A stretch of DNA of 64,000 nucleotides from Geobacter sp. (GTDB taxonomy: Bacteria; Desulfobacterota; Desulfuromonadia; Geobacterales; Pseudopelobacteraceae): contig PJFB01000010.1 in the NCBI GenBank assembly GCA_003574895.1, forward strand, positions 62,001-126,000. Reading direction: 5' to 3'. Under the pieces are notes generated by a model, which saw only the letters and a list, made by a program, of their open reading frames with translations, had not been told where the DNA came from and did not search any database. A program made the position numbers and the translations under genes. This document shows, one piece after another, positions 51,166-60,333 of the stretch; position 1 is the stretch's first letter; every line of letters begins with the position of its first letter.

Positions 51166-53076
51166 ATGGAATTTTACCTGGCCTTCATACTCCTGTTCCC
51201 GCTTGCTGGCGGTCTCTGCAACACCCTTTTCGCCCGCCTGCTGCCCCGCCGCTTATCTGAAGCAGTTGCCTGCGGTGCTATCTGGGCCTCCTTCATCTGC
51301 GCCTTACTGGTCTTTTTCAATTTTACCGGCCCGCTGAAAGTCGAGTATGCCTCCTGGCTGACAGCCTTCGACTTCCAGGCACCCGTGACCCTCTACCTGG
51401 ACCAGCTGTCCCTGTCCCTGGCCCTGATGATCACCTTTGTCTGCGGCCTGATCCACCTCTATTCCATCGGCTACATGAAGGGTGATCCGGCGTTAGCCCG
51501 CTACTTCGCACTGCTGAACATCTTCGTGTTTGCCATGCTGGTGCTGGTACTGGCCGAGAACCTGCCGCTGCTCTACCTGGGGTGGGAAGGGGTCGGTTTC
51601 TGCTCCTACGCCCTGATCGGTTTCTGGTACCAGGAGGAAAAGAACGCCACTGCCGGCCGCAAGGCCTTCATCGTCACCCGCATCGGCGACATTGCCTTCG
51701 GTATCGCCATGGTCTGGATGTACCGGCTCTTCGGCACCGTCTCCATCACCCAGCTAAACAGCATGGCCAGCCTTGTTCCGGCCGGAATCGTCACCGGGCT
51801 GGGCATCCTGCTCCTGATCGGCGCCACCGGCAAGTCGGCCCAACTGCCGCTCTCGGTCTGGCTGCCTGACGCCATGGCCGGGCCAACGCCTGTTTCGGCC
51901 CAGATCCATGCCGCCACCATGGTCACGGCCGGGGTCTACCTGTTGGCCCGCATGTTTCCGCTGATCGGCGCCTCAGAAGCGGTCCGGGCCGCCATTGCCG
52001 TCATTGGGGGGGTAACCGCCTTTTACGCCGCAACCTGCGCCTGTGCCCAGCGGGATCTGAAGCGGATCCTGGCCTATTCCACCATCAGCCAGATCGGCTA
52101 CATGGTGCTGGGTGTGGGGGCCGGGGCATTGACCGCCGCCACCTTCCACCTGCTGACCCACGCGTTCTTCAAGGCGCTCCTGTTCCTGGGCGCCGGCTGT
52201 GTCATCACCGTCCTCCATCATCAGCAGGACATCTATCGCATGGGGGGATTAAAATCCCGGTTTCCGGCGATCTACTGGCCGTTCCTGGCCGGCGCCCTCT
52301 GTCTGGCCGGTTTTCCGGGGAGTGGCGGTTTCTTCAGCAAGGATGCCATCCTGGGTGCGGTCTTCGCAAGGGGTGGCGCGCTCTACGGCAGCCTGTTCGC
52401 ACTTGGCTTGTTCACGGCGCTTCTGACCGCTTTTTACACCTTCAGGATGCTGTTCGTTGTGTTTCACGGCGAAGCCGACAATTCTCGCCCTTTGAGTCCG
52501 TCAAGTGGGGAGTGGCATTCCCATCTTCCTCCAGTCATGACCGTCACCCTGATCCCTTTGGCGCTGTTTGGCTTGCTGGGTGGAATCCTTGACCTGCCGG
52601 AATATCTGGGGGCCAGCGCGTTCCTGTCAGGGTTTCTCGGGCCGATTCCTGGTTTCGCCGGATTGGTTCAGGCAGTACCCGGTGACGAGGTCTCCCTGCA
52701 GATCATCGCCGCTGCTACCAGCATTGTCGGTCTGGGACTGGCCTGGTCCCGTTACACCGGCGACCGCCGGGCCGCCTCCCTGGCCATGGAGGAAGCCGGT
52801 TCGCCGCGTTCCGATTTCTTCCTTTACGGCTGGTATCTGGATCACCTTTATCATCTGCTCCTGATCCGCCCGTTTGAGTGGCTTTCCCGTTTTCTTTGGA
52901 AAAGAATCGACGAGTCCGGTATCGACGGCAGCCTGGACGGGCTGGCTCGTTTCACGGCCCGCCTGGGTGGGGTCCCTGCCGGTTGGAGCAGCGGCCGGGT
53001 TGTTACCTCCCTGTTTGGCCTTGCTGGTGGGGTGTGTGTGGTGCTGGCCTATCTTGCTTGGCGGGTGCTGGGTTAA
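51166..53076 (+). CDS. nuoL: NADH-quinone oxidoreductase subunit L
   Basis: A 636-residue ND5-like antiporter subunit with about 14-16 helices and the C-terminal lateral helix region (about 510-636). LYLGWEGVGFCSYALIGFWY (pump Glu), GKSAQLPLSVWLPDAMAGPTPVSA (key Lys and Pro) and the HAATMVTAGVYLLAR stretch are diagnostic. It is the most distal proton channel of the membrane arm. GAGGTG precedes the ATG. The nuoM ATG overlaps the last base of the stop. Confidence 0.96.
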   Translation: MEFYLAFILLFPLAGGLCNTLFARLLPRRLSEAVACGAIWASFICALLVFFNFTGPLKVEYASWLTAFDFQAPVTLYLDQLSLSLALMITFVCGLIHLYSIGYMKGDPALARYFALLNIFVFAMLVLVLAENLPLLYLGWEGVGFCSYALIGFWYQEEKNATAGRKAFIVTRIGDIAFGIAMVWMYRLFGTVSITQLNSMASLVPAGIVTGLGILLLIGATGKSAQLPLSVWLPDAMAGPTPVSAQIHAATMVTAGVYLLARMFPLIGASEAVRAAIAVIGGVTAFYAATCACAQRDLKRILAYSTISQIGYMVLGVGAGALTAATFHLLTHAFFKALLFLGAGCVITVLHHQQDIYRMGGLKSRFPAIYWPFLAGALCLAGFPGSGGFFSKDAILGAVFARGGALYGSLFALGLFTALLTAFYTFRMLFVVFHGEADNSRPLSPSSGEWHSHLPPVMTVTLIPLALFGLLGGILDLPEYLGASAFLSGFLGPIPGFAGLVQAVPGDEVSLQIIAAATSIVGLGLAWSRYTGDRRAASLAMEEAGSPRSDFFLYGWYLDHLYHLLLIRPFEWLSRFLWKRIDESGIDGSLDGLARFTARLGGVPAGWSSGRVVTSLFGLAGGVCVVLAYLAWRVLG

Positions 53077-54572
53077 TGATACCGAACTCCCTTCCCATCC
53101 TGACCATACTGGTCTTTCTCCCCCTGGCGTGCTGCCTGCTGCTCCTGCCTGCCTGGAAACGGCCGCGCCTGGCCTTTTCCCTGGCCCTGGCCTCGATGCT
53201 CCTGGAACTGGCCCTGACAGTGGGACTGTTTGCTTCCTGGAAGGGATTGGCGGCCGTGCAGACCGCCTTGCCCGGTTTCCTGCTGTTGGAGGATAGGTCC
53301 TGGATCGAGGCGTTCGGCATCCGCTACACCCTGGGGCTGGATGGTATCTCGCTCCTGATGGTCATGCTGACCGCGTTCAGCTTCTGCGTGGCCATCCTGG
53401 TGTCATGGCGGGCCATCAAAGAACGGGCAGTCCTGTTCCTGGTCCTGCTGCTGGCCATGGAGACCGGCATCATGGGGGTTTTCCTGTCCCTGGACCTGGC
53501 CCTGTTCTACCTGTTCTGGGAGGTGATGCTGATCCCGATGTTCTTCCTGATCGGGGTCTGGGGCCATGGCCGGCGCATCTACTCCACGATCAAGTTTTTC
53601 CTCTTCACCCTGTTCGGTTCGCTCCTGATGCTGCTGGCGATCATTGCCCTGCATCTCTTTCACGCCCAGCAGACAGGGGTAGTCACCTTTGCACTGCACG
53701 CACTGCTCAAGACAACGCTGGCACCCCATACCCAGCTCTGGCTCTATGCCGCCTTCTTCCTGGCCTTTGCCATCAAGTTCCCTCTTTTTCCGGTGCATAC
53801 CTGGCTGCCGGACGCCCATACCGACGCACCCACGGCCGGCAGCGTGATCCTGGCCGGACTGTTGCTCAAGACCGGCAGCTACGGCCTGATCCGCTTCGGG
53901 TATCCCCTGTTCCCGCAGGCGGCCCATATCCTGACCCCGCTTTTTTATACCCTGGCACTGATCGGCATCATTTACGCATCGCTGGTCGCCTTTGCCCAGG
54001 AGGACATGAAGCGCCTGATCGCCTACTCCAGCATCGGCCATATGGGGTTTGTGGCCATCGGTATCGCGGCATGGCAGCCGGTGGCCCTGTCCGGCTCGAT
54101 CATCCAGATGGCCAATCACGGCGTGACCACCGGGGCGTTGTTCTGTCTGGTGGGAATGCTGGACGAGCGGGCCCACACCCGCGAGATCGCCGCATTCGGC
54201 GGCCTGTGGGGCAAAACACCGCTCTGGTCTTTCTTCTTTCTGTTCTTCTCCCTGGCCTCGGTCGGTCTGCCAGGGTTGAACAATTTTGTCGGTGAATTCC
54301 TGATCCTGGCCGGGACCATGAAAAGCTCGCCCCTGGTGGCGGCCCTGGCCTTTGGCGGCATCGTCCTGACCCTGATCTACATGGTCAGGCTGGTCCAGGA
54401 GGTCTGTTTCCAGGAAGAGCGCCAGCCCCTTGAGTTGACCGACCTGGTGCCCCGCGAGCTCTGCCTGCTGGCTCTGGTTGCACTGCTGAACCTCTGGATG
54501 GGGGTCCATCCTGCGCCGCTCCTGGACCTTATCCGGACGCCGGTGCGGCTCTTGATCGGGGGTGGCCCATGA
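53076..54572 (+). CDS. nuoM: NADH-quinone oxidoreductase subunit M
   Basis: A 498-residue ND4-like antiporter subunit. LFYLFWEVMLIPMFFLIGVWG (pump Glu), KFPLFPVHTWLPDAHTDAPTAGS and the IAYSSIGHMGFV stretch are diagnostic. The ATG at 53076 overlaps the nuoL stop; a longer frame from 52878 is inside nuoL. nuoN overlaps by 4 bases. Confidence 0.96.
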   Translation: MIPNSLPILTILVFLPLACCLLLLPAWKRPRLAFSLALASMLLELALTVGLFASWKGLAAVQTALPGFLLLEDRSWIEAFGIRYTLGLDGISLLMVMLTAFSFCVAILVSWRAIKERAVLFLVLLLAMETGIMGVFLSLDLALFYLFWEVMLIPMFFLIGVWGHGRRIYSTIKFFLFTLFGSLLMLLAIIALHLFHAQQTGVVTFALHALLKTTLAPHTQLWLYAAFFLAFAIKFPLFPVHTWLPDAHTDAPTAGSVILAGLLLKTGSYGLIRFGYPLFPQAAHILTPLFYTLALIGIIYASLVAFAQEDMKRLIAYSSIGHMGFVAIGIAAWQPVALSGSIIQMANHGVTTGALFCLVGMLDERAHTREIAAFGGLWGKTPLWSFFFLFFSLASVGLPGLNNFVGEFLILAGTMKSSPLVAALAFGGIVLTLIYMVRLVQEVCFQEERQPLELTDLVPRELCLLALVALLNLWMGVHPAPLLDLIRTPVRLLIGGGP

Positions 54573-55966
54573 CGCTGTTCGACCTACTGGCGTTCATGCC
54601 CCTGGTTATCCTGGCCACTGGTGCCATCCTCTGCCTCCTGGCCGGGGCTGTCCGGCCGGGCGGTTACCTGTACGAGCTTGCCATCGTGGTTGTGGCGGCC
54701 TCCATGCTCTGGAGCCTTGCCCTGCCTGCCGATGGCATGCTCCCCGGAATCTCTGTCACCCCCTACGCCCGTTTCTGTGCACTCTTCCTCGACCTGGCCG
54801 GCATAACGGGCCTGCTCCTGGCTGCCGGATACAACCGTTGCCGGGGGATTGTGGGGGAGGAATACCCGGCCACGCTGCTTTTTGCCCTGGTCGGGATGGG
54901 CGCCGCCTGCGCCGCCACGGATCTCCTGATCCTGTTCCTGGGGCTGGAGGCCTTTACCTTTGCCTTCTACATCCTGGTCGCCATTGAACGGGGCTCGGAG
55001 CGGGGTGGTGAGGCAGGCATGAAATACCTGCTGAACGGCACCCTTTCGGCGGCCATTCTGGCCATGGGGATCGCCCTGGTCTACTGCAGCCGTGGGACAC
55101 TGCAACTGGCGGAGCTTGCCGCGCAGGGCAGGGGAGCCGGGCATCTATACCTGGCCGGGCTCAGCCTGATCCTGCTGGGGCTGGCCTTCAAGCTCTCCCT
55201 TGTTCCGGCCCATCTCTGGACCGCGGATGTCTACCAGGGGGCACCCGCGCCGGTGACGGCCCTGCTTTCCACCGCCTCCAAGGGGGCCTCGCTGGCGGCC
55301 CTGCTACTACTGATGCCGCTTGTGACCGGCTGGCCTGGCAGCCATGCCATTCTCTGGTGGCTGGCGCTTCTCTCCATGCTGTGCGGCAATCTGGCGGCGC
55401 TGGTGCAGTCCAGCATCAAGCGCATGCTGGCCTGGTCGTCGGTGGCCCAGATGGGTTATGTCGGGCTGGCGCTGACGGCTGCCCCGGCCGGCGGCCTGCG
55501 GGCAGCTGCCTTTTATGTGGTGATTTATGCGGCGGCGGGACTGGCCACCTTTGGCGCTGTTGCGGTGTTGTCAGATCAGGGCGAGCGGGACGGGATCGAT
55601 GCATACCGGGGGCTGGGTTACGCAAACCCGCTGGCCGGGGCTGCCCTGGCGGTGGGGCTGTTTTCACTGGCAGGTATCCCGCCTGCCGCCGGACTGATGG
55701 GCAAGTTTGCCGTCTTTGCCGCGGCGTTGCGGGGCGGGGAGACCGCCCTGGCCGTGGTCGGCATCCTGACGGCCCTGGTCTCGGTCTTCTATTATCTCAG
55801 GGTTGTGGTGGCACTCTACATGAGGCCGGCTGAAGGGGAGTGCAGGGAAAGCCATTCGCTGGCAATTTCCGAGGTCATCGCCCTTGCCGCGCCAACGTTA
55901 GTCACGCTGTTCCTGGGCGTATATCCCTCGCCGCTGCTCGATTTGCTGGCACGGCTCATTTCCTGA
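54569..55966 (+). CDS. nuoN: NADH-quinone oxidoreductase subunit N
   Basis: A 465-residue ND2-like antiporter subunit, about 14 helices. LLILFLGLEAFTFAFYILVA (pump Glu), GLAFKLSLVPAHLWTADVYQGAPAPVTA and MLAWSSVAQMGYVGL are typical. It overlaps nuoM (ATGA) and closes the nuo run. It converges with mqnD with 18 bases between stops and no visible terminator. Confidence 0.95.
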   Translation: MTLFDLLAFMPLVILATGAILCLLAGAVRPGGYLYELAIVVVAASMLWSLALPADGMLPGISVTPYARFCALFLDLAGITGLLLAAGYNRCRGIVGEEYPATLLFALVGMGAACAATDLLILFLGLEAFTFAFYILVAIERGSERGGEAGMKYLLNGTLSAAILAMGIALVYCSRGTLQLAELAAQGRGAGHLYLAGLSLILLGLAFKLSLVPAHLWTADVYQGAPAPVTALLSTASKGASLAALLLLMPLVTGWPGSHAILWWLALLSMLCGNLAALVQSSIKRMLAWSSVAQMGYVGLALTAAPAGGLRAAAFYVVIYAAAGLATFGAVAVLSDQGERDGIDAYRGLGYANPLAGAALAVGLFSLAGIPPAAGLMGKFAVFAAALRGGETALAVVGILTALVSVFYYLRVVVALYMRPAEGECRESHSLAISEVIALAAPTLVTLFLGVYPSPLLDLLARLIS

Positions 55967-55984
55967 ACACTGTTTCCTGCCTGA

Positions 55985-56818
55985 TCAGCAAAAGAGCGGT
56001 GCCTTTGATGCCGGCACGATCCCGGCTCTTTCGGCCCGCTCCAGCAGGCATTCAATCGCCCGGATCCCCTCATCTCCCAGGTCGGCGGAGAAATCATTCA
56101 CGTACAGTCCTATGTGGGCGGCGCAGACATCAGGGCTCATCTCCTGGGCGTGCTCGCAGATGTATCGGCCTGCTTCGTCCGGATGGTTGCGGGCGTATGC
56201 CACTCCGGCCTGCAACGCCTTTTCTATGGCGCTGATCGTCTCCGTTCCCAGGGAGCGCCTGGCCACGATGCCTCCCAGCGGGATCGGCAGGCCGCTTTCA
56301 TGTTCCCACCATTCCCCAAGATCAAGGAGTTTGTGCAGGCCGAAGCCCTGATAGGTGAAGCGCGATTCGTGGATGATCAGGCCGGCATCGGCGTTTCCGG
56401 TCAAAACAGCGTCCATTATCTCGTTGAATGGCATCACCAGGAAGTTTTCCAGGCTGGGATTAAAGAGCCGCAACAGCAGGAGGGCAGTGGTGTAGCGACC
56501 TGGCACGGCAATGGTCTTGCCTTTCAGGTCCCGTGGATCAAGTCCTTCCGCTGCCACCAGGAGCGGTCCGCAGCCCCGACCCAGGGCGCTGCCGGAACGG
56601 AGCAGGGCGTACTCGTCGCGGATGTGTCCGAGGGCCGCATAGGAAACCTTGGAGACGTCAAGTTCCCCTTTTAGCGCCAGCAGGTTGAGTGTTTCCACGT
56701 CTTCCAGCCGCTCGGCGAACGAGTGCCCGCTCGTGTCAACCAGGCCGTGGACCAGCGGGTAAAACATGAAGGTGTCATTGGGGCAGGGGGAGAAGCCAAG
56801 GGTCAGTGGTGCGCTCAT
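55985..56818 (-). CDS. mqnD: 1,4-dihydroxy-6-naphthoate synthase MqnD
   Basis: 277 residues of the periplasmic-binding-protein-like MqnA/MqnD fold. The start LTLGFSPCPNDTFMFYPLVHG is the MqnD signature, and the lack of the MqnA motif separates the two. MqnD converts cyclic dehypoxanthine futalosine into 1,4-dihydroxy-6-naphthoate for menaquinone. Its start overlaps the aminopeptidase stop by 4 bases. mqnB lies 11 kb away on the same strand. Menaquinone is the quinone served by the neighbouring nuo genes. Confidence 0.93.
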   Translation of the reverse strand: MSAPLTLGFSPCPNDTFMFYPLVHGLVDTSGHSFAERLEDVETLNLLALKGELDVSKVSYAALGHIRDEYALLRSGSALGRGCGPLLVAAEGLDPRDLKGKTIAVPGRYTTALLLLRLFNPSLENFLVMPFNEIMDAVLTGNADAGLIIHESRFTYQGFGLHKLLDLGEWWEHESGLPIPLGGIVARRSLGTETISAIEKALQAGVAYARNHPDEAGRYICEHAQEMSPDVCAAHIGLYVNDFSADLGDEGIRAIECLLERAERAGIVPASKAPLFC

Positions 56819-57945
56819 ACCAGCAGCCTCCCATCCTCGATAAGGCGTCTCTCGCTGTCGTCCGCCATGGTCAGGGTCACAGTGGGGTGATAGAAGACAT
56901 AGTCCTCGTGGAAAGGTGCGCTGACCTGGCCGCCGAAACCGGAGTTGTCCCCCAGGGCGATGTGGATGGTGCCAAGGATTTTCTCAGCCTCCAGCAGGTT
57001 GTCGGGGCGACTGGCCTTCTCGTTGGTGCCGATCCCCAATTCGGCGATGTTGCGGCAGTTGGCGTTCTCGGCGAATTTTGCCTCCAACTTGTCGCGATGT
57101 GCCTCGTTGCCCTCGATGCGGACGACTTCTCCATTTTCGATTGTCAGGCGCAACGGCTCGGCCAGCTTACGGGTCGGTGCCCACTCGATCACCATTACGC
57201 CGTGACTCTGTCCCTCCAGGGGCGCCAGGTATGCCTCGCCGGCCGGCAGGTTGCCGAAACTGCCCGGGGCGCTCAAAAGGCCGTCATCCCCTGCTGCCTG
57301 GCGTCCGATCTTGCAGATATGCATGTCAGTGCCATTGGGGGTGGCGATATGTACCCACTCGGCCCTGTTGACCGCCGCCACCAGTCGTGCTGTGCGGTCC
57401 GCCAGGACCTTCCAGTCCACGTCCATGGAGGTATGGAACATGTCCGGGTCGAAATGGGGCAGGCTTGCGAAGCGGGCGCCTGCAGCGCAGGCCAGGGAGC
57501 GGTAGCGGGTATGGCTGGTGGAGTTGTTGCTCATGGCGATTATGATATCGGCAACCTGGCTATTACCGGCCACAATGATTTCTCTTGCGCGTGAAACCTG
57601 GTCGCCGTTGGCACTCTTGTCTAGCAGTTTCGTTAAGATTCCTTCCTGTTTGAGCTGTGCTAACGTCTGGGCACCGAAAGTTGCCAGCCAGAGTCCCATG
57701 GGAGGTTCAGCTCCGGAGGCTGGCGTAGCCGGGAACTCGGCAAAGCTACCGTTGCCATAGGTCTTGGCGGCGTAATCCGCGGCTTCGCGGCCAGTTGCGT
57801 TCAATCGTGTCCGACGGTCACGGTCTATGTCTGAAATCGTTTCGTCTTCACGAATGACGTCACTGAAAACCAGGACATGCTCCCCAGGTTTAATACCCAT
57901 ATTGGTTTCAAAGAGTGCTTTAAAGGCACTGTCAAATTTACTCAT
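56815..57945 (-). CDS. M29-family aminopeptidase
   Basis: 376 residues from the ATG at 57945 (GGGAGAG 6 bases upstream); an in-frame ATG at 58002 would give 395 residues but has a poorer site. M29 (AmpS/AmpT) enzymes are dinuclear metallo-aminopeptidases. Probable metal and catalytic residues lie in AYLAPLEG, AELGIGTNEKA, LGTIHIALGDN (His) and PFHEDYV (His). It is cytoplasmic, without signal peptide. It is coupled to mqnD by an ATGA overlap, an odd pairing with no known logic. Confidence 0.88.
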   Translation of the reverse strand: MSKFDSAFKALFETNMGIKPGEHVLVFSDVIREDETISDIDRDRRTRLNATGREAADYAAKTYGNGSFAEFPATPASGAEPPMGLWLATFGAQTLAQLKQEGILTKLLDKSANGDQVSRAREIIVAGNSQVADIIIAMSNNSTSHTRYRSLACAAGARFASLPHFDPDMFHTSMDVDWKVLADRTARLVAAVNRAEWVHIATPNGTDMHICKIGRQAAGDDGLLSAPGSFGNLPAGEAYLAPLEGQSHGVMVIEWAPTRKLAEPLRLTIENGEVVRIEGNEAHRDKLEAKFAENANCRNIAELGIGTNEKASRPDNLLEAEKILGTIHIALGDNSGFGGQVSAPFHEDYVFYHPTVTLTMADDSERRLIEDGRLLV

Positions 57946-58169
57946 GTCATCTCTCCCGTTGTTGCGGATGAAATCCAGCAGTTTTTTATCGGCGTCAAAC
58001 ATTTAAATCCATATTAATTAAATAAGGTATGGATCGCAAAGTAGCTGTAGTAACTATAGTCTATAGCACAGAAAGAAAAAAGTGGGAATCCTGATGAAAA
58101 CCATGAGAGAATCAATGTAATTTTTCCCTTGATTTCAATGATGTTATTGTGTTAATCATGCATACTGTA

Positions 58170-58198
58170 TACAATTTGGTGGTCATTCTTTGTATAAT
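58170..58198 (+). promoter_or_regulatory. Possible sfrB promoter
   Basis: A perfect TATAAT lies at 58193-58198, about 50 bases before the sfrB start, with TACAAT 17 bases upstream as a poor -35 match (58170-58175). The 250-base gap between the M29 gene and sfrB holds no other gene; it is AT-rich, with GTATAC and CTATAG palindromes that may be binding sites. Confidence 0.35.
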
Positions 58199-58250
58199 AA
58201 TTGCAGACACTTATCCCCGTATTTGAGGGGGTCGGGTTTTGGAGGTTCGT

Positions 58251-60269
58251 GTGGCTCATGTCGTTTTTTCCACGTGGGGTAGGAAATTAGTCGATAACAG
58301 AAACGTTTCCGGAGAACCGCAGGCCGTTAGCTACCGTTTGCCAGTTGCCTTTGATGGCGAGCGGCCGCTGAATGGATTCATGGGATGGGATGGCATCATC
58401 CTCTTCGACAAGGGCGTTGATGTCCCTGCCATGACAGCTGAGTACATGAAGCGTGTGCAGACCCTGTACTGTTGCGGCCGGTGCACACCTGGCAAAAAAG
58501 GGACCAAGGTGTTGATGGATCTCTTTCAGAATGTGCTGACAGGGAAGGCGTCCGAGGCAGACCTGGACAAGGTGGGCGATTTGGCCGACTTGTTGAAAAA
58601 CTGCAAGTGCACCCTTTGTCAGAGCGCCACGGTTCCAGTGTTTGATGCTGTTCAACACTTCCGTGAGGATTTCAGTGCCTATCTTAAGGGTGGGCGAGTG
58701 CCGAAGGACACCAGGTATATTCATAAGTACACCGCTCCCTGCATGGACCGTTGTCCTGCCCATATCGACATTCCCAAGTATGTTGAAAATATCAAAAACT
58801 ACCAGATGTCCGAGTCGCTGGCAACCATTCGCGAGAACATGCCGCTGCCTTCGGTCTGCGGGCGGGTTTGTCCGCATCCCTGCGAGACCGCTTGCCGCCG
58901 CAAAAATGTTGATGATGCCATTAATATAATGGTGCTCAAGCGTTCTGCCTCTGATTATGAATGGATGCACCAGCTTACCCCTCCCATGCAGCCCAAACAG
59001 AAAAAAGGCAAGACCGTTGGCATTGTTGGTGCGGGCCCGGCCGGCTTGGCTGCTGCCTACTACCTGGCGTTGGAAGGGTACAAGTGTACTATTTACGAGG
59101 CGTTGCCCGAAGGTTTCGGAGGCGGGATGATCGCGGTCGGCATTCCGGCATACCGCATGCCTCGCCACCTGCTCCAGCGGGACATCGATATCATTCAGTC
59201 CATGGGAGTGGAAATCATCTACAACTGTCGCGTGGGACAGGATATCAGCCTGCCGGATTTGAAGAAGAAATACGACGCCGTCTTCCTGGCTCCTGGAGCA
59301 CACCGCTCCAAGCCGATGGGTGTGGACGGTGAGGATGCGGGTTACAAAGGTTTCCTCAAAGGGGGCATCGATTTTCTGCGCGAGGCCTACATGGGCAAGC
59401 CGACAGGCATGGGCAATAAAGTCGTCGTGGTCGGAGGTGGTAATACCGCCATTGACTGCGTGCGAGTGGCCTTGCGGGAGGGTGCCGAAGCGTCCTACCT
59501 GGTTTACCGCCGTTCGCGCAAAGAGATGCCTGCCGACGTGTGGGAAGTGGATGGAGCCGATGAGGAAGGGGTGCAGTTCGAATTCCAGGTGCTCCCAACA
59601 AAGATCATCGCCAACGATAAACATGAGGTTACCGGTGTCGAATGCGTCAGGATGGCTTTGGGCGAGCCCGATGCCTCCGGTCGCCGCCGCCCGGAGCCGA
59701 TGCCGGGCAGCGAATTTGTCATCGAATGCGATACGGTCATCCCGGCTATCGGACAGGACCCCGATCTTGGCTTCATACCGTCCGACATGGGGATCGATAT
59801 CACCAAGTGGAATACGGTGGTCACCAAGTACCTCCCACTTAAGGACGCAGCTGGTAAAGACCTGAAAGACGGCATGGGTAATCCGCTTTCCCGTTCGTTG
59901 ATCACTGATTGTGATGGCGTGTTCGCCGGCGGTGACGCAGAAATCGGGCCGCTGACCGTGGTGGCCTGCGTGGGTAACGCCCACCGTGCGGCCAAGGTAA
60001 TCCAACGCTGGCTGGAGGAAGGCAAGGCATATCTTAGCGAGGAAGACATTTTTGAAGATTTGCTGACCTACCTGGGAGTGTATGACAAGGATGAAAATGT
60101 GGCCTGGCTCGACTCCGCCGACCGCGCCCACCAAAAAGAGGTTCACGGCAAGCAACGGGCCAGCCTCAAGAACTATAGCGAAGTGGAATTGGGCTTCAAC
60201 GATACGACGGCCCAGGCAGAAGCTGATCGTTGTTTAAGATGTTATAGAATGGCTATGATAGTACTTTAA
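58251..60269 (+). CDS. sfrB: NADPH-oxidising subunit SfrB (GltD-like with NuoF-like N-terminal cluster domain)
   Basis: 672 residues from GTG 58251 (GGAGG 5 bases upstream). N-terminal part (about 65-145) carries C74, C75, C78 and C118, C120, C123, resembling the C-terminal 4Fe-4S domain of NuoF (CCGRCTPGKKGT). Then the GltD-type iron-sulfur domain (CMDRCPAHIDIPKY, VCGRVCPHPCETACRR), FAD fold (GAGPAG, 260-265) and NADPH fold (GGGNTA, 395-400; YRRSRKEMPA). SfrAB was isolated from Geobacter sulfurreducens as an NADPH-dependent Fe(III) reductase, and later work tied it to acetate metabolism. sfrA follows after 64 bases. It should feed NADPH electrons to SfrA. Confidence 0.9.
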   Translation: MAHVVFSTWGRKLVDNRNVSGEPQAVSYRLPVAFDGERPLNGFMGWDGIILFDKGVDVPAMTAEYMKRVQTLYCCGRCTPGKKGTKVLMDLFQNVLTGKASEADLDKVGDLADLLKNCKCTLCQSATVPVFDAVQHFREDFSAYLKGGRVPKDTRYIHKYTAPCMDRCPAHIDIPKYVENIKNYQMSESLATIRENMPLPSVCGRVCPHPCETACRRKNVDDAINIMVLKRSASDYEWMHQLTPPMQPKQKKGKTVGIVGAGPAGLAAAYYLALEGYKCTIYEALPEGFGGGMIAVGIPAYRMPRHLLQRDIDIIQSMGVEIIYNCRVGQDISLPDLKKKYDAVFLAPGAHRSKPMGVDGEDAGYKGFLKGGIDFLREAYMGKPTGMGNKVVVVGGGNTAIDCVRVALREGAEASYLVYRRSRKEMPADVWEVDGADEEGVQFEFQVLPTKIIANDKHEVTGVECVRMALGEPDASGRRRPEPMPGSEFVIECDTVIPAIGQDPDLGFIPSDMGIDITKWNTVVTKYLPLKDAAGKDLKDGMGNPLSRSLITDCDGVFAGGDAEIGPLTVVACVGNAHRAAKVIQRWLEEGKAYLSEEDIFEDLLTYLGVYDKDENVAWLDSADRAHQKEVHGKQRASLKNYSEVELGFNDTTAQAEADRCLRCYRMAMIVL

Positions 60270-60295
60270 ACGAATTTCCCCTCCCCCTCGACCCT

Positions 60296-60311
60296 CCCCC
60301 TGGTGAGGGGG
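60296..60311 (+). other. Short GC hairpin before sfrA
   Basis: CCCCCT-GGTG-AGGGGG at 60296-60311, at the end of a C-rich run (60277-60300), directly before AAGGAG (60317-60322). It may adjust the ratio of the two subunits by affecting termination or mRNA life. Confidence 0.4.
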
Positions 60312-60333
60312 ATAACAAGGAGATACAGGCAAG

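Noticed and set aside
58287-60155. 622-residue open frame on the minus strand opposite sfrB
   Set aside because: The plus strand encodes clear FAD and NADPH motifs with correct order; the antisense frame is rich in His and Gln and has no domain.
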